NCBI RefSeq assembly: GCF_003851685.1 | Contig: NZ_CP027727.1 | Location: forward strand, 3,038,001-3,102,000 | Source: Pseudomonas sp. R5-89-07 | Lineage (GTDB): Bacteria > Pseudomonadota > Gammaproteobacteria > Pseudomonadales > Pseudomonadaceae | Length of the DNA stretch: 64,000 bases | Direction: 5' to 3' | Shown here: in pieces, positions 36,232-44,317 of the stretch | Layout: the number at the start of each line of letters is the position of its first letter | Position numbering within the stretch: position 1 is the first letter of the stretch | Notes under the pieces: generated by a model | Databases searched by the model: none | Told to the model about the DNA's origin: nothing | Seen by the model: the letters and a program-made list of their open reading frames with translations, nothing else | Program-made: the position numbers and the translations under genes

Positions 36232-37239
36232 ATGGCTCGCGGCGGCATAAACAAAGCAGTAGTTCAGACGGCACGCCTGGCGATCCTCGCTCGTGGCGAA
36301 AACCCCAGCATCGATGCCGTACGCATTGAGATGGGCAATACCGGCTCGAAAACCACCATTCATCGCTACCTGAAGGAGCTGGACGAAAGCGAAACCCGGC
36401 AAACCATCACCGAAGCGCCCATCGACGATGAGCTGGGTGAACTGGTGGCACGGCTCGCACAGCGCCTGAAAGAAAAGGCCCAGGAGCCCATCGACCTCGC
36501 CCTGGCGCAGTTTGAGCAGCAGAAAAGCGCCCTGCTCACCCAGCTTCAAGCGCTGCAGGAAACCCATGACCTGTTGCAGCAGCAGTTCGATATCCAGGCC
36601 AGCGCCCTCGCCGAGGAAAGCGCCGCCCTGCAAACCGCCAGCACCAGTCTGCAGACCGAGCAAACGCGCAATGCCGGGCTAAGCCAGGCGTGCAGTGATT
36701 ACGAACTGAGGATCAGCGACAAGGACGAACAGATCCGCTCCCTGGAAGACAAGCACCTGCACGCCCGCGATGCGCTTGAGCACTACCGCAATGCAGTCAA
36801 GGATCAGCGCGAGCAGGAACAGCGTCGCCATGAAGGTCAGTTGCAGCAGGTGCAGGCCGAACTGCGCCAGGCCCAGCAGAGCGCACTGGCGCGTCAGGAT
36901 GAGATCACCCAGCTGCATCGAGACAACGAACGCTTGTTGATCGAGCATCGGGTAACTGCGAAGGAGCTGAACGCACTGCAGGAGCAAGTGCGCAAAGATC
37001 AGGCCTTGCGCATCGAGTTGAACGAGAAGATCAGCCAGGTCGACAGCGAGCGCACGCTGCTGCAGGAGCGCCTGCGGGTTGCGCTATTGGAAAGCCAGAC
37101 ACGCCAGACGGCGTTGGCTGAACATCAACAGGCCAACAAAGCGCTGGAACTGGACCTGATCAAGGCCCAGGCGCACATTGAAGCGTTGCGTCTGGCCGCC
37201 GTCGTTGCAACGGCGCCAGAGGCAACGGCCGAGACCTGA
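36232..37239 (+). CDS. KfrA-like DNA-binding coiled-coil protein
   Basis: The 335-residue protein has an N-terminal DNA-binding domain like plasmid KfrA (~1-60: ARGGINKAVVQTARLAILARG, PSIDAVRIEMGNTGSKTTIHRYLKEL). The rest (~65-320) is one long coiled coil rich in Gln, Glu and Leu with no other domain. KfrA proteins bind DNA, autoregulate and help plasmid stability or nucleoid organisation; a chromosomal copy next to an integrase has no settled role. CGGAG lies before the ATG, and its stop directly abuts the convergent gor stop. Confidence 0.88.
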   Translation: MARGGINKAVVQTARLAILARGENPSIDAVRIEMGNTGSKTTIHRYLKELDESETRQTITEAPIDDELGELVARLAQRLKEKAQEPIDLALAQFEQQKSALLTQLQALQETHDLLQQQFDIQASALAEESAALQTASTSLQTEQTRNAGLSQACSDYELRISDKDEQIRSLEDKHLHARDALEHYRNAVKDQREQEQRRHEGQLQQVQAELRQAQQSALARQDEITQLHRDNERLLIEHRVTAKELNALQEQVRKDQALRIELNEKISQVDSERTLLQERLRVALLESQTRQTALAEHQQANKALELDLIKAQAHIEALRLAAVVATAPEATAET

Positions 37240-38598
37240 TCAGCTCGACACAGGCGTGCGCATGGTGACGAACTCTTCCGCCGCCGTAGGATGCACGCCA
37301 ATGGTCTCGTCAAAATGCTGCTTGGTCGCGCCAGCCTTGAGCGCGATCGCCAGGCCCTGCACGATTTCACCGGCGTCTGGCCCCACCATGTGGCAGCCCA
37401 GCACCTTGTCGGTGTCGGCGTCGACCACCAGCTTCATCAGGGTCTTTTCCTGGCAGTCCGTCAGGGTCAGCTTCATCGGCCGGAAACGGCTTTCGAAGAT
37501 CTGTACCTTGTGGCCATTCTTCTTCGCCTCTTCCTCCGTGAGGCCGACCGTGCCGATATTGGGCAGGCTGAACACTGCGGTCGGGATCATCGCGTAATCC
37601 ACGGGGCGATACTGCTCGGGCTTGAACAGACGACGCGCCACCGCCATGCCCTCGGCCAGGGCCACCGGGGTCAGTTGCACGCGGCCGATCACATCACCGA
37701 TAGCCAGGATCGACGGCTCGGCGGTCTGGTACAACTCATCCACGCTGACAAAGCCGCGTTCGTCGAGGGTGACGCCGGTATTTTCCAATCCCAGGTTGTC
37801 CAGCATTGGACGGCGGCCAGTGGCGTAGAACACGCAGTCGGCTTCCAGCACACGACCATCTTTCAACGTGGCCTTGAGGCTCCCATCGGCTTGCTTGTCG
37901 ATGCGTTCGATATCGGCGTTGAATTGCAGGTCCAGGCCACGCTTGGTCAGCTCTTCCTGCAAATGCTTGCGCACCGCGCCATCGAACCCGCGCAGGAACA
38001 GGTCACCGCGATACAGCAAGGAAGTTTGCGCGCCCAGGCCATGGAAAATACCCGCGAACTCAACGGCAATGTAACCACCGCCCACCACCAGCACGCGCTT
38101 GGGCAACTCTTTGAGAAAGAACGCCTCGTTTGAGCCGATGGCGTGTTCCCGCCCTGGAATCTCGGGGATCTGCGGCCAGCCGCCAGTGGCGATCAGGATA
38201 TGTTTGGCGGTGAAGCGCTCGCCGTTGATTTCTACCTGATGAGGATCCACCAGGCGCGCATGCCCTTCGTGCAGGGTCACGCCGCTGTTGACCAGCAGGT
38301 TGCGATAGATGCCGTTAAGACGGTTGATCTCGCGGTCTTTGTTGGCGATCAAGGTTGCCCAGTCGAAATTCGACTCGCCCAACGACCAGCCAAATCCGCT
38401 GGCCTGCTCGAAGTCTTCGGCAAAATGCGCGCCGTACACCAGCAACTTCTTCGGCACGCAGCCGACGTTCACACAGGTACCGCCCAGGTAGCGGCTTTCC
38501 GCCACGGCCACCTTGGCACCAAAGCCTGCGGCAAAGCGCGCCGCCCGAACACCGCCGGAACCGGCGCCAATTACATACAGGTCAAAATCGTAGGCCAT
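37240..38598 (-). CDS. gor: Glutathione-disulfide reductase
   Basis: The 452-residue flavoenzyme reduces oxidised glutathione with NADPH. The FAD loop [13 protein letters not shown], the redox-active pair C42/C47 in [13 protein letters not shown], the NADPH loop [13 protein letters not shown] and the catalytic H436-E441 in VHPTAAEEF are all present. It starts at the usual family N-terminus. It is convergent with the KfrA-like gene with no space between the stops, and is followed upstream by galU on the same strand. Confidence 0.97.
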   Translation of the reverse strand: MAYDFDLYVIGAGSGGVRAARFAAGFGAKVAVAESRYLGGTCVNVGCVPKKLLVYGAHFAEDFEQASGFGWSLGESNFDWATLIANKDREINRLNGIYRNLLVNSGVTLHEGHARLVDPHQVEINGERFTAKHILIATGGWPQIPEIPGREHAIGSNEAFFLKELPKRVLVVGGGYIAVEFAGIFHGLGAQTSLLYRGDLFLRGFDGAVRKHLQEELTKRGLDLQFNADIERIDKQADGSLKATLKDGRVLEADCVFYATGRRPMLDNLGLENTGVTLDERGFVSVDELYQTAEPSILAIGDVIGRVQLTPVALAEGMAVARRLFKPEQYRPVDYAMIPTAVFSLPNIGTVGLTEEEAKKNGHKVQIFESRFRPMKLTLTDCQEKTLMKLVVDADTDKVLGCHMVGPDAGEIVQGLAIALKAGATKQHFDETIGVHPTAAEEFVTMRTPVSS

Positions 38599-38651
38599 TT
38601 CACTCTCCTCGGCAGGACACCAGCATACCGACTTACATGGGGCTGAAAAAC

Positions 38652-38677
38652 GAAAAAGCCACCCGAAGGTGGCTTTC
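38652..38677 (-). terminator. Rho-independent terminator of galU
   Basis: On the minus strand AAAGCCACC pairs with GGTGGCTTT across a short loop, followed by further T. It lies 27 bases after the galU stop and before gor. Confidence 0.85.
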
Positions 38678-38703
38678 GCTTGAAACAGAGCAGCAGGGTT
38701 GAA

Positions 38704-39543
38704 TCAGTAAGCCTTGCCAGTCTTGTAGAAGTGCTCGTAGCAGAAGTTGGTGGCTTCGATGTAGCCTTCAGCACCACCGCAGTCGAAACGCTGGCCTTTG
38801 AACTTGTAGGCAATCACGCAACCGTCTTTGGCTTGCTTGAGCAGGGCGTCGGTGATCTGGATCTCGCCGCCTTTGCCTGGCTCGGTTTCTTCGATCAGCT
38901 TGAAGATGTCCGGGGTCAGGATGTAACGACCGATGATCGCCAGGTTCGACGGTGCATCTTCCGGCGCAGGTTTCTCGACCATGTCACGCACGCGGATCAG
39001 GCCATCACCAATGTCGTCGCCGGCGATCACGCCGTACTTATTGGTTTCTGTCGGGTTGACTTCCATCACCGCGACGATGGTGCAGCGGTATTTCTGGTAG
39101 AGCTTGACCATCTGGGTCAGCACACCGTCGCCTTCCAGGTTCACACACAGGTCATCGGCCAGTACCACGGCGAACGGTTCGTCGCCGATCAGCGGGCGAC
39201 CGGTCAGGATGGCGTGGCCGAGGCCTTTCATCTGAGTCTGACGGGTATAGGAGAACGAGCATTCGTCCAGCAGCTTGCGAATGCCGACCAGGTATTTTTC
39301 CTTGTCGGTGCCCTTGATCTGGTTTTCCAGCTCATAGCTGATGTCGAAGTGGTCTTCCAGCGCGCGCTTGCCACGGCCGGTCACGATGGAAATTTCGTTC
39401 AGGCCGGCATCCAGTGCCTCTTCGACGCCGTACTGAATCAGTGGCTTGTTCACCACCGGCAGCATCTCTTTGGGCATGGCTTTGGTCGCTGGCAGGAAGC
39501 GAGTGCCGTAACCGGCTGCTGGGAACAAGCATTTCTTGATCAT
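38704..39543 (-). CDS. galU: UTP-glucose-1-phosphate uridylyltransferase
   Basis: The 279-residue nucleotidyltransferase makes UDP-glucose for surface polysaccharides. It has the signature AAGYGTRFLPATKAMPKEMLP split over residues 8-28, then QYGVEEALDAG, TGRPLIGDEPFAVVLADD, a metal-binding VEKP and FDCGGAEGYIEAT near the end. Length fits bacterial GalU. It is a single gene with its own terminator. Confidence 0.96.
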   Translation of the reverse strand: MIKKCLFPAAGYGTRFLPATKAMPKEMLPVVNKPLIQYGVEEALDAGLNEISIVTGRGKRALEDHFDISYELENQIKGTDKEKYLVGIRKLLDECSFSYTRQTQMKGLGHAILTGRPLIGDEPFAVVLADDLCVNLEGDGVLTQMVKLYQKYRCTIVAVMEVNPTETNKYGVIAGDDIGDGLIRVRDMVEKPAPEDAPSNLAIIGRYILTPDIFKLIEETEPGKGGEIQITDALLKQAKDGCVIAYKFKGQRFDCGGAEGYIEATNFCYEHFYKTGKAY

Positions 39544-39843
39544 ATGAGTCCTTACAAAGGGCTGTGCGTACGGAATTCGGCGCAGTCTAATCAGGCCGCA
39601 GTCACCTTACAATGGGGTCCTGCTGGCGCCGCGATGTCATCATAGAGAAAAATTGTCGGCGTAAGTTCCGCTGATCTTTCAACAGGCAGACTCACCGGCG
39701 CTCGCGTCTTGATGTTTCAAAGACCTTGATCCTTTGTAGCACGCTTTTCAAAGCACGGCACCGGGCTTGAATTACTTGGGCAAACCCCAGGTATTTGGGG
39801 CTATCATTGCACCCTTGAATCAGCTTACGAGATTGCTAATTAG
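39544..39843. other. Intergenic region between galU and a small conserved gene
   Basis: This 300-base divergent spacer has no convincing ORF. Near its right end CCCCA and TGGGG flank a 6-base loop (about 39785-39800), followed by TATCAT, a possible -10 box for the small gene at 39844. The rest shows no repeat or terminator that I can identify. Confidence 0.45.
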
Positions 39844-40029
39844 ATGTCAGAACCAAAAGGCGTAAACGGCTACCTGATCACCAAACGTGCAGACGGTTGG
39901 CACCTGATCAACTTCCACGGCGACAGCGTTGCAGGCGTCTTCGAGACCGAAAGCATGGCGATTGCCGTGGCCGAAGTGTTTGTGGATGAAGCAGGCCATG
40001 CGTCGAGCAAGCGGCCCAAGGGCAAGTAA
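39844..40029 (+). CDS. Small conserved hypothetical protein (61 aa)
   Basis: A 61-residue soluble protein of unrecognised family, beginning MSEPKGVNGYLITKRADGW and ending in a lysine-rich tail. It is supported by codon use like its neighbours, a promoter-like sequence upstream and a strong terminator 20 bases after the stop. No motif reveals a function. Confidence 0.72.
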   Translation: MSEPKGVNGYLITKRADGWHLINFHGDSVAGVFETESMAIAVAEVFVDEAGHASSKRPKGK

Positions 40030-40048
40030 GCCACACCGCCCGGCCTAG

Positions 40049-40072
40049 AGCCCCGTCAAGCGGGGCTTTTTT
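40049..40072 (+). terminator. Rho-independent terminator
   Basis: AGCCCCG and CGGGGCT form a stem with loop TCAAG, followed by six T. It ends the small gene at 39844-40029. Confidence 0.9.
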
Positions 40073-40168
40073 GTGTTTGTCTGTACCTAGATGGCAGTTC
40101 GCTATAATCTTCAGCCAACGCCCCACGACAGTGTCAGCGCTCCCCTCAACACCATCGAAGACGACTCT

Positions 40169-40450
40169 ATGAACAAGATCCTGGCACTCACTGCGGTTCT
40201 GGCGCTGGCCGGCTGCACCACCACGTCGGACACTTACCTGAAAAACGGCGAACAAGGCCTGACCATCGACTGCTCGGGCGAAGCCAACTCATGGGCCAGT
40301 TGCTACGAGAAAGCCGATGCCTCCTGTGCAGGTACCGGCTACCGTATCGTCGGTACTGACGGAACCCCGGCACTCAAGGAAAGCGAACAGACGCTGGGCA
40401 AGGACGTGGGTAACTTCAAAAGCCGCAGCGTCGTGGTGGTGTGCAAGTAA
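40169..40450 (+). CDS. Small lipoprotein (93 aa)
   Basis: From the ATG at 40169 the protein has a lipoprotein signal with lipobox LAGC (C16). Its mature domain contains four further cysteines (DCSGEANSWASCYEKADASC and the final VVVVCK), probably two disulfides. I do not recognise the family beyond small Pseudomonas lipoproteins. The longer frame to 40091 would bury the signal peptide. It is convergent with the next gene, 9 bases away. Confidence 0.8.
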   Translation: MNKILALTAVLALAGCTTTSDTYLKNGEQGLTIDCSGEANSWASCYEKADASCAGTGYRIVGTDGTPALKESEQTLGKDVGNFKSRSVVVVCK

Positions 40451-40459
40451 GGCGTGACG

Positions 40460-40690
40460 CTACAGATGAACTTCGGCGAACTTGATCCCCAGGCTGCGCA
40501 GGGTTTCGATCAAATCGTCCAGGCGCGGGAATGACTCGACTTCGTCCTGATCGTCCACCAGGAAGTAACTGCGACCGCCACTCTTCTTGAAAAAAACGAT
40601 CCACTCGCCCAAGTCGGCAGGGTTCTGGATGACGTGGGTCGCCGTGATCTGGCCTTCAGCATGGCGGGCTTTGACATGTTCTCGCTTCAT
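40460..40690 (-). CDS. Small hypothetical protein (76 aa)
   Basis: A ~76-residue soluble protein starting MKREHVKARHAEGQITATHV, with the compact segment EWIVFFKKSGGRSYFLVDDQD. The composition suggests a small alpha/beta domain. I do not recognise it. The ATG at 40690 is preferred to the upstream in-frame start. It is convergent with the lipoprotein gene, and a stem-loop lies upstream. Confidence 0.65.
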   Translation of the reverse strand: MKREHVKARHAEGQITATHVIQNPADLGEWIVFFKKSGGRSYFLVDDQDEVESFPRLDDLIETLRSLGIKFAEVHL

Positions 40691-40712
40691 AATCGGCTGT
40701 TCCAGGCAGGGC

Positions 40713-40746
40713 AATGCCGCTCAGACTCAAGGGTTTGAGCGGCATT
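40713..40746. other. Stem-loop between small gene and tsdA
   Basis: AATGCCGCTCA and TGAGCGGCATT form an 11-base perfect stem with a 12-base loop, followed by T on the plus strand. It lies just after the end of the tsdBA-like pair on the minus strand and may terminate it. Confidence 0.55.
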
Positions 40747-40768
40747 TTTGTAGGCAATGACCGACAGT

Positions 40769-41680
40769 TTAGCGGATGCCTTGCCCAATCAACACGCCGT
40801 CTACCGTCTGGCCATAGAGATTGACCCCATCATTGGCGTGAAACTTGATGCGGGTCTTCTCTATCGACCCCTCAACCAGCCTCGGGTCCTGTGGTCGCTC
40901 GTGACTGTTGATGTACGCCGCAACGTCCCACGCCTGCTGATCGCTCAAGCTGCCGATCTTGCCCAATGGCATCTTGTGCTTGATGAAGGAGGCGGCCGTG
41001 TTGATCCGATGCATGCCGGCGCCCCAGTTGTAGGAATCCTTGCCCCACAACGGCGGCATGACATACGCCTCTCCGACTTTCTGGCCCTGCCCTTCAGCGC
41101 CATGGCATACCGCACATTGCCCTGTGTACACCTGCGCGCCCTGGGCCAGGTCGTAACCCTTGGCCGGTTGCGTTACCTCGGGATAGCCACGCCCCGGCAA
41201 CTCGACCCCCAAGGGCGCTTTACTTGAGAGCCAGTAGGCATACACCGACAGCGCCGTTATCTCGGGGCTGTCCGCCGCCGGAGGTGTACCGCCATTCATG
41301 CTGAACTGGAAACAGCCCTGCAAGCGCTCGGCAAAGGTATTGACCTTGTCGTTTTTCTTGCGATACGCCGGGTACATGGGGTACGCGCCCCACAATGGCG
41401 CCGAGTTGGCCATGCGGCCTTGATCCAAGTGGCAGTTGCTGCAGTTGAGGCCGTTGCCCACAAACTGCGGTGCCAGGCGCTTGGTGTCCACGAACAGCGC
41501 GTAACCCTGCCTGACCATCTTGCCGTAGGCATTGTCCGGCAACTCACTTTCTTGAGGGGGCTCGAAGGCAGAAGCATCGGGATGCGGCGCGGCGTGCAAT
41601 TGCGATTGGTCTTCCATGGTGATCGTTGCCGCATGGGTGGGCAATGCAATCAGTATCGTCATCAATATGATCGCTTTCAT
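40769..41680 (-). CDS. tsdA: Thiosulfate dehydrogenase-like diheme cytochrome c (TsdA-like)
   Basis: The 303-residue periplasmic protein has a signal peptide (cut near THA-ATI) and two heme-binding motifs, CSNCH (~80-84) and CAVCH (~188-192). Between them lies LQGCFQFSMNGG; in TsdA enzymes a conserved cysteine in this segment ligates the first heme, and the pattern is a family mark. MPPLWG may give the second heme's Met. TsdA oxidises thiosulfate to tetrathionate or the reverse. It overlaps the upstream diheme cytochrome gene by 4 bases, which fits the tsdBA pairing. Confidence 0.82.
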   Translation of the reverse strand: MKAIILMTILIALPTHAATITMEDQSQLHAAPHPDASAFEPPQESELPDNAYGKMVRQGYALFVDTKRLAPQFVGNGLNCSNCHLDQGRMANSAPLWGAYPMYPAYRKKNDKVNTFAERLQGCFQFSMNGGTPPAADSPEITALSVYAYWLSSKAPLGVELPGRGYPEVTQPAKGYDLAQGAQVYTGQCAVCHGAEGQGQKVGEAYVMPPLWGKDSYNWGAGMHRINTAASFIKHKMPLGKIGSLSDQQAWDVAAYINSHERPQDPRLVEGSIEKTRIKFHANDGVNLYGQTVDGVLIGQGIR

Positions 41681-42324
41681 GGCTTGGCCTCCACGGGCAA
41701 TGAGGCGAAGTAGCGGGCCACGGCCTGCACCTCATCCGCAGTCATGGATTTGGCGATATGCCCCATCAGGTCATTGGGGTCATTGCGCCGCGCGCCGTTC
41801 TGCCAGGCGTTCAATTGCGCTGCCAGATAGGCAGCCGGCTGGCCGGCCAGCGGTGGAAATGCATCCCCCACGCCGACACCGCCGGGGCCGTGGCAACTGG
41901 CGCACGCGGGAATCTGTCGTTCCCATGCGCCTTGCAGGGCCAGCTTTTCGACCGGATTTTCAGGCATTAAGCTGCGGGGAGCCTTAGCGGTAAGTGGTGC
42001 AGGCATTACGGCGACGGCGTCGCTGAGCGCTGCGATTTCTGCCTCAGTGAGCGCCTTGGCCAACGGCTGCATCACCGCATTACTTCGCGCTCCACTGGCA
42101 AAGTCTGCCAATTGCTTGCTTACGTATTGCGCCGATAAACCCGCCAGCCTGGGAAAGCCTGCTGCGGCAAGCCCCAGTCCATCAGCGCCATGGCAGGCAA
42201 CACAGGGCATTGCACCGGGCCGCGAACCGCCATCAGTAAAAATCTTGTTGCCATCGAGTGCATAGGCGTTACCCAACAACAACCATAACGCGCCTCCCAC
42301 CAGTGCTCGTTCCAGAGACTTCAT
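41677..42324 (-). CDS. tsdB: Diheme cytochrome c (TsdB/cytochrome c4-like)
   Basis: The 215-residue protein has a signal peptide and two c4-like halves, each with a heme motif: CVACH (~41-45) and CASCH (~140-144). Each half also has an FPRLAG/FPPLAGQPA loop and a later methionine as likely sixth ligand. It would carry electrons for the TsdA-like enzyme encoded next, whose start overlaps its stop. The ATG at 42324 has GGAG upstream; a GTG at 42327 is an alternative. It could also be a general c4 cytochrome. Confidence 0.8.
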   Translation of the reverse strand: MKSLERALVGGALWLLLGNAYALDGNKIFTDGGSRPGAMPCVACHGADGLGLAAAGFPRLAGLSAQYVSKQLADFASGARSNAVMQPLAKALTEAEIAALSDAVAVMPAPLTAKAPRSLMPENPVEKLALQGAWERQIPACASCHGPGGVGVGDAFPPLAGQPAAYLAAQLNAWQNGARRNDPNDLMGHIAKSMTADEVQAVARYFASLPVEAKP

Positions 42325-42428
42325 CACAGCTCCATGTTTATAGTTATAAGCTTAGGCAATAAAAGCATAACCATGCGAATGGTATGGGAATTAGCTACTC
42401 GCTACAACACCCAAAAAACTGTCAAAAA

Positions 42429-42480
42429 AAAGCCCCACCCTGCAGGAGCGAAGATGCTCGTTCCTACAGGGTGGGGCTTT
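42429..42480. terminator. Long composite terminator with REP-like core
   Basis: AAAGCCCCACCCTG pairs with CAGGGTGGGGCTTT. Inside it is a second stem-loop with AGGAGCGA...TCGTTCCT, resembling a fluorescens REP core. An eight-A tract before it makes T on the minus strand, so it terminates the lipoprotein gene at 42515-42865. Confidence 0.85.
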
Positions 42481-42514
42481 TATCGGATGCAGTGCGTGAG
42501 GCCTACGCCTTGGC

Positions 42515-42865
42515 TTAGCCGGAAATGCAGTCTTCCCCGGCTTTCTTCACATCGCCCGGCCGGATCGGCACGTTGGACATGCTTTCATAGAGTTTGATGC
42601 TGCTGCCACTGGAGCGGTCTTCGATTTCAAAGATTGCCGACGGATCTGCCGAGAACTTCTGCGGCACGATCACTTGAATACCGTCTTTATGAGGTTCGAT
42701 CTGTGGCGGACGACGTGTCGCCTCCAGTTTGCGCACTACGCACGCAGCATATTCCTGCGGCTTTTTCCCGGAAATGACCACCAACGTGGGTGGGGTCTGC
42801 TTGATATCTGCAACCGAAGCACACCCACCTATCGCCAAGGCCAGCACCAACACACTCCACTTCAT
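42515..42865 (-). CDS. Small lipoprotein (116 aa)
   Basis: The protein from the ATG at 42865 has a lipoprotein signal with lipobox IGGC (C15). The mature domain includes PPTLVVISGKKPQEYAACVVRKLEATR. GGAGG lies 7 bases before the ATG. The family is unrecognised. It is followed by a strong composite terminator, so it is probably monocistronic. Confidence 0.8.
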   Translation of the reverse strand: MKWSVLVLALAIGGCASVADIKQTPPTLVVISGKKPQEYAACVVRKLEATRRPPQIEPHKDGIQVIVPQKFSADPSAIFEIEDRSSGSSIKLYESMSNVPIRPGDVKKAGEDCISG

Positions 42866-43078
42866 ACTAAAACCTCCGATAAAGACCCTACGACAGCGGG
42901 CACAGGAAATTTCTCCCGCCAATGTAGGATTTATCTCTGATTACAGGGTAAATAACTGTTTTAAATTGTCGATGTCGTTGACGACGACCCGATAATAAAC
43001 GCGCTGGGGCTGATAAACTCCATCTTAACCTACGTATCGTTCTGATTTTTCAGAAAAAGCCCTTCTGGAGACACCCCC

Positions 43079-43381
43079 ATGAAATTTATCCACCAGCGTG
43101 AGCACCTTAACGAGGGAGACATTGTTGTCATCGAATGCTCGCAGACCTGTAATATTCGTCTGATGAGCGATGCGAATTTTCGTAGTTTCAAGAACGGCGG
43201 CCGCCATACCTACCACGGCGGCGCGTTCGACAAATTCCCGGCCAAGATCACCGCACCCAGCACCGGTTTCTGGAACATTACGTTGGATGTGGTCACGCGC
43301 CGCGCCATCAGCGTTACCCGCAAACCTGCACTGTCCCACAAGATTCGCATCGTTCGTCGCACCAGCACCAAGCTGAGCTGA
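43079..43381 (+). CDS. DUF1883 domain protein
   Basis: The 100-residue soluble protein looks like the DUF1883 family: LNEGDIVVIECSQTCNIRLMSD, then FRSFKNGGRHTYHGG and a basic C-terminal strand region. The family is of unknown function and elsewhere occurs fused to TIR domains. TGGAG lies upstream. It begins a tight run of plus-strand genes (55-aa protein, alkB, ada), so a link to DNA damage response is possible but unproven. Confidence 0.78.
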   Translation: MKFIHQREHLNEGDIVVIECSQTCNIRLMSDANFRSFKNGGRHTYHGGAFDKFPAKITAPSTGFWNITLDVVTRRAISVTRKPALSHKIRIVRRTSTKLS

Positions 43382-43405
43382 CCCGGATCCCGCAAGGAAA
43401 AAGCT

Positions 43406-43573
43406 GTGAATACCACGACCAAATACGTCATCAAGTACAAGCTCAACGGCGAACGTCGCTTCGAATTTGCCCAGTTGACCAGCAACAGCATCGAGGAAGC
43501 CAAGCAAGCGCTGGCGAAAATCCACGATGCCAGCGACGAAATTACCGATATCAACGTGAGCAAGGCCCTGTAA
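43406..43573 (+). CDS. Small protein (55 aa), GTG start
   Basis: A 55-residue ORF from a GTG with AAGGA 8 bases upstream. The product begins NTTTKYVIKYKLNGERRFEF after the initiator and ends ITDINVSKAL. It has the periodicity of a small alpha/beta domain. It sits 24 bases after the DUF1883 gene and 3 bases before alkB, and its codon use matches the neighbours, so it is very probably translated. Function unknown. Confidence 0.75.
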   Translation: MNTTTKYVIKYKLNGERRFEFAQLTSNSIEEAKQALAKIHDASDEITDINVSKAL

Positions 43574-43576
43574 GTC

Positions 43577-44242
43577 ATGCCGGGCACTACTGCTGATCTG
43601 TTCTCCGCTGACGCACTGCAACAGCCGGCAAGGCGCGAACAGATAGGCGAAGAGTCCTACGTTCTGAGGGGCTTCGCCCTGCCCTGGATTGAGCGTTTAC
43701 TGCCTGAGTTGCGCCGCGTCCTGGCCCAATCGCCGTTTCGGCAGATGGTCACGCCCGGCGGCTTTACCATGTCGGCCGCGCTGAGCAGTTGCGGCGCGCT
43801 GGGCTGGACGACCGACGCGGCAGGCTATCGCTACAGTCCCCTTGATCCGCGTAGCCAGCAACCTTGGCCGCAGATGCCGGACGCGTTACGCGAATTGGCC
43901 ATCGCTGCGGCAACCGCTGCAGGTTTCAGCGATTTCTCGCCGGACGCCTGCCTGATCAACCGCTATGTGCCCGCCGCGAAAATGTCTTTGCACCAGGACA
44001 AGAACGAGCGGCGCTACGACGCGCCAGTGGTCTCGGTGTCCCTCGGCCTGCCGGCGATCTTCCTGTTCGGCGGCCACCAGCGCAGTGACAAGGCGCAAAA
44101 AATTTCGCTGTTCCACGGTGATGTGGTGGTCTGGGGCGGTGTGGATCGCCTGCGCTACCATGGGGTAATGCCCATTCAGGAAGGCGTGCACCCGGTCATG
44201 GGGCCGCAACGCATCAACTTGACCTTTCGCACCGCCGGCTGA
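43577..44242 (+). CDS. alkB: AlkB-type alpha-ketoglutarate-dependent DNA dealkylase
   Basis: The 221-residue Fe(II)/2-oxoglutarate dioxygenase repairs alkylated bases in DNA and RNA. The metal ligands are H139, D141 (LHQDKNE) and H195 (YHGV). The 2-oxoglutarate arginines are in RINLTFR (R212, R218), and GGFTMSAALSSCGALGW matches the nucleotide-recognition lid of E. coli AlkB. The ATG follows the previous stop by 3 bases with only a weak ribosome site, so translation is likely coupled. ada follows 75 bases downstream. Confidence 0.96.
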   Translation: MPGTTADLFSADALQQPARREQIGEESYVLRGFALPWIERLLPELRRVLAQSPFRQMVTPGGFTMSAALSSCGALGWTTDAAGYRYSPLDPRSQQPWPQMPDALRELAIAAATAAGFSDFSPDACLINRYVPAAKMSLHQDKNERRYDAPVVSVSLGLPAIFLFGGHQRSDKAQKISLFHGDVVVWGGVDRLRYHGVMPIQEGVHPVMGPQRINLTFRTAG

Positions 44243-44317
44243 TTTGACCGCAAGCTTCGGAGTGTCGAGAGTGGCCCGCAGGGTTAACCTGTCGATGTCC
44301 GTTCAGGAGTGCTGGCC

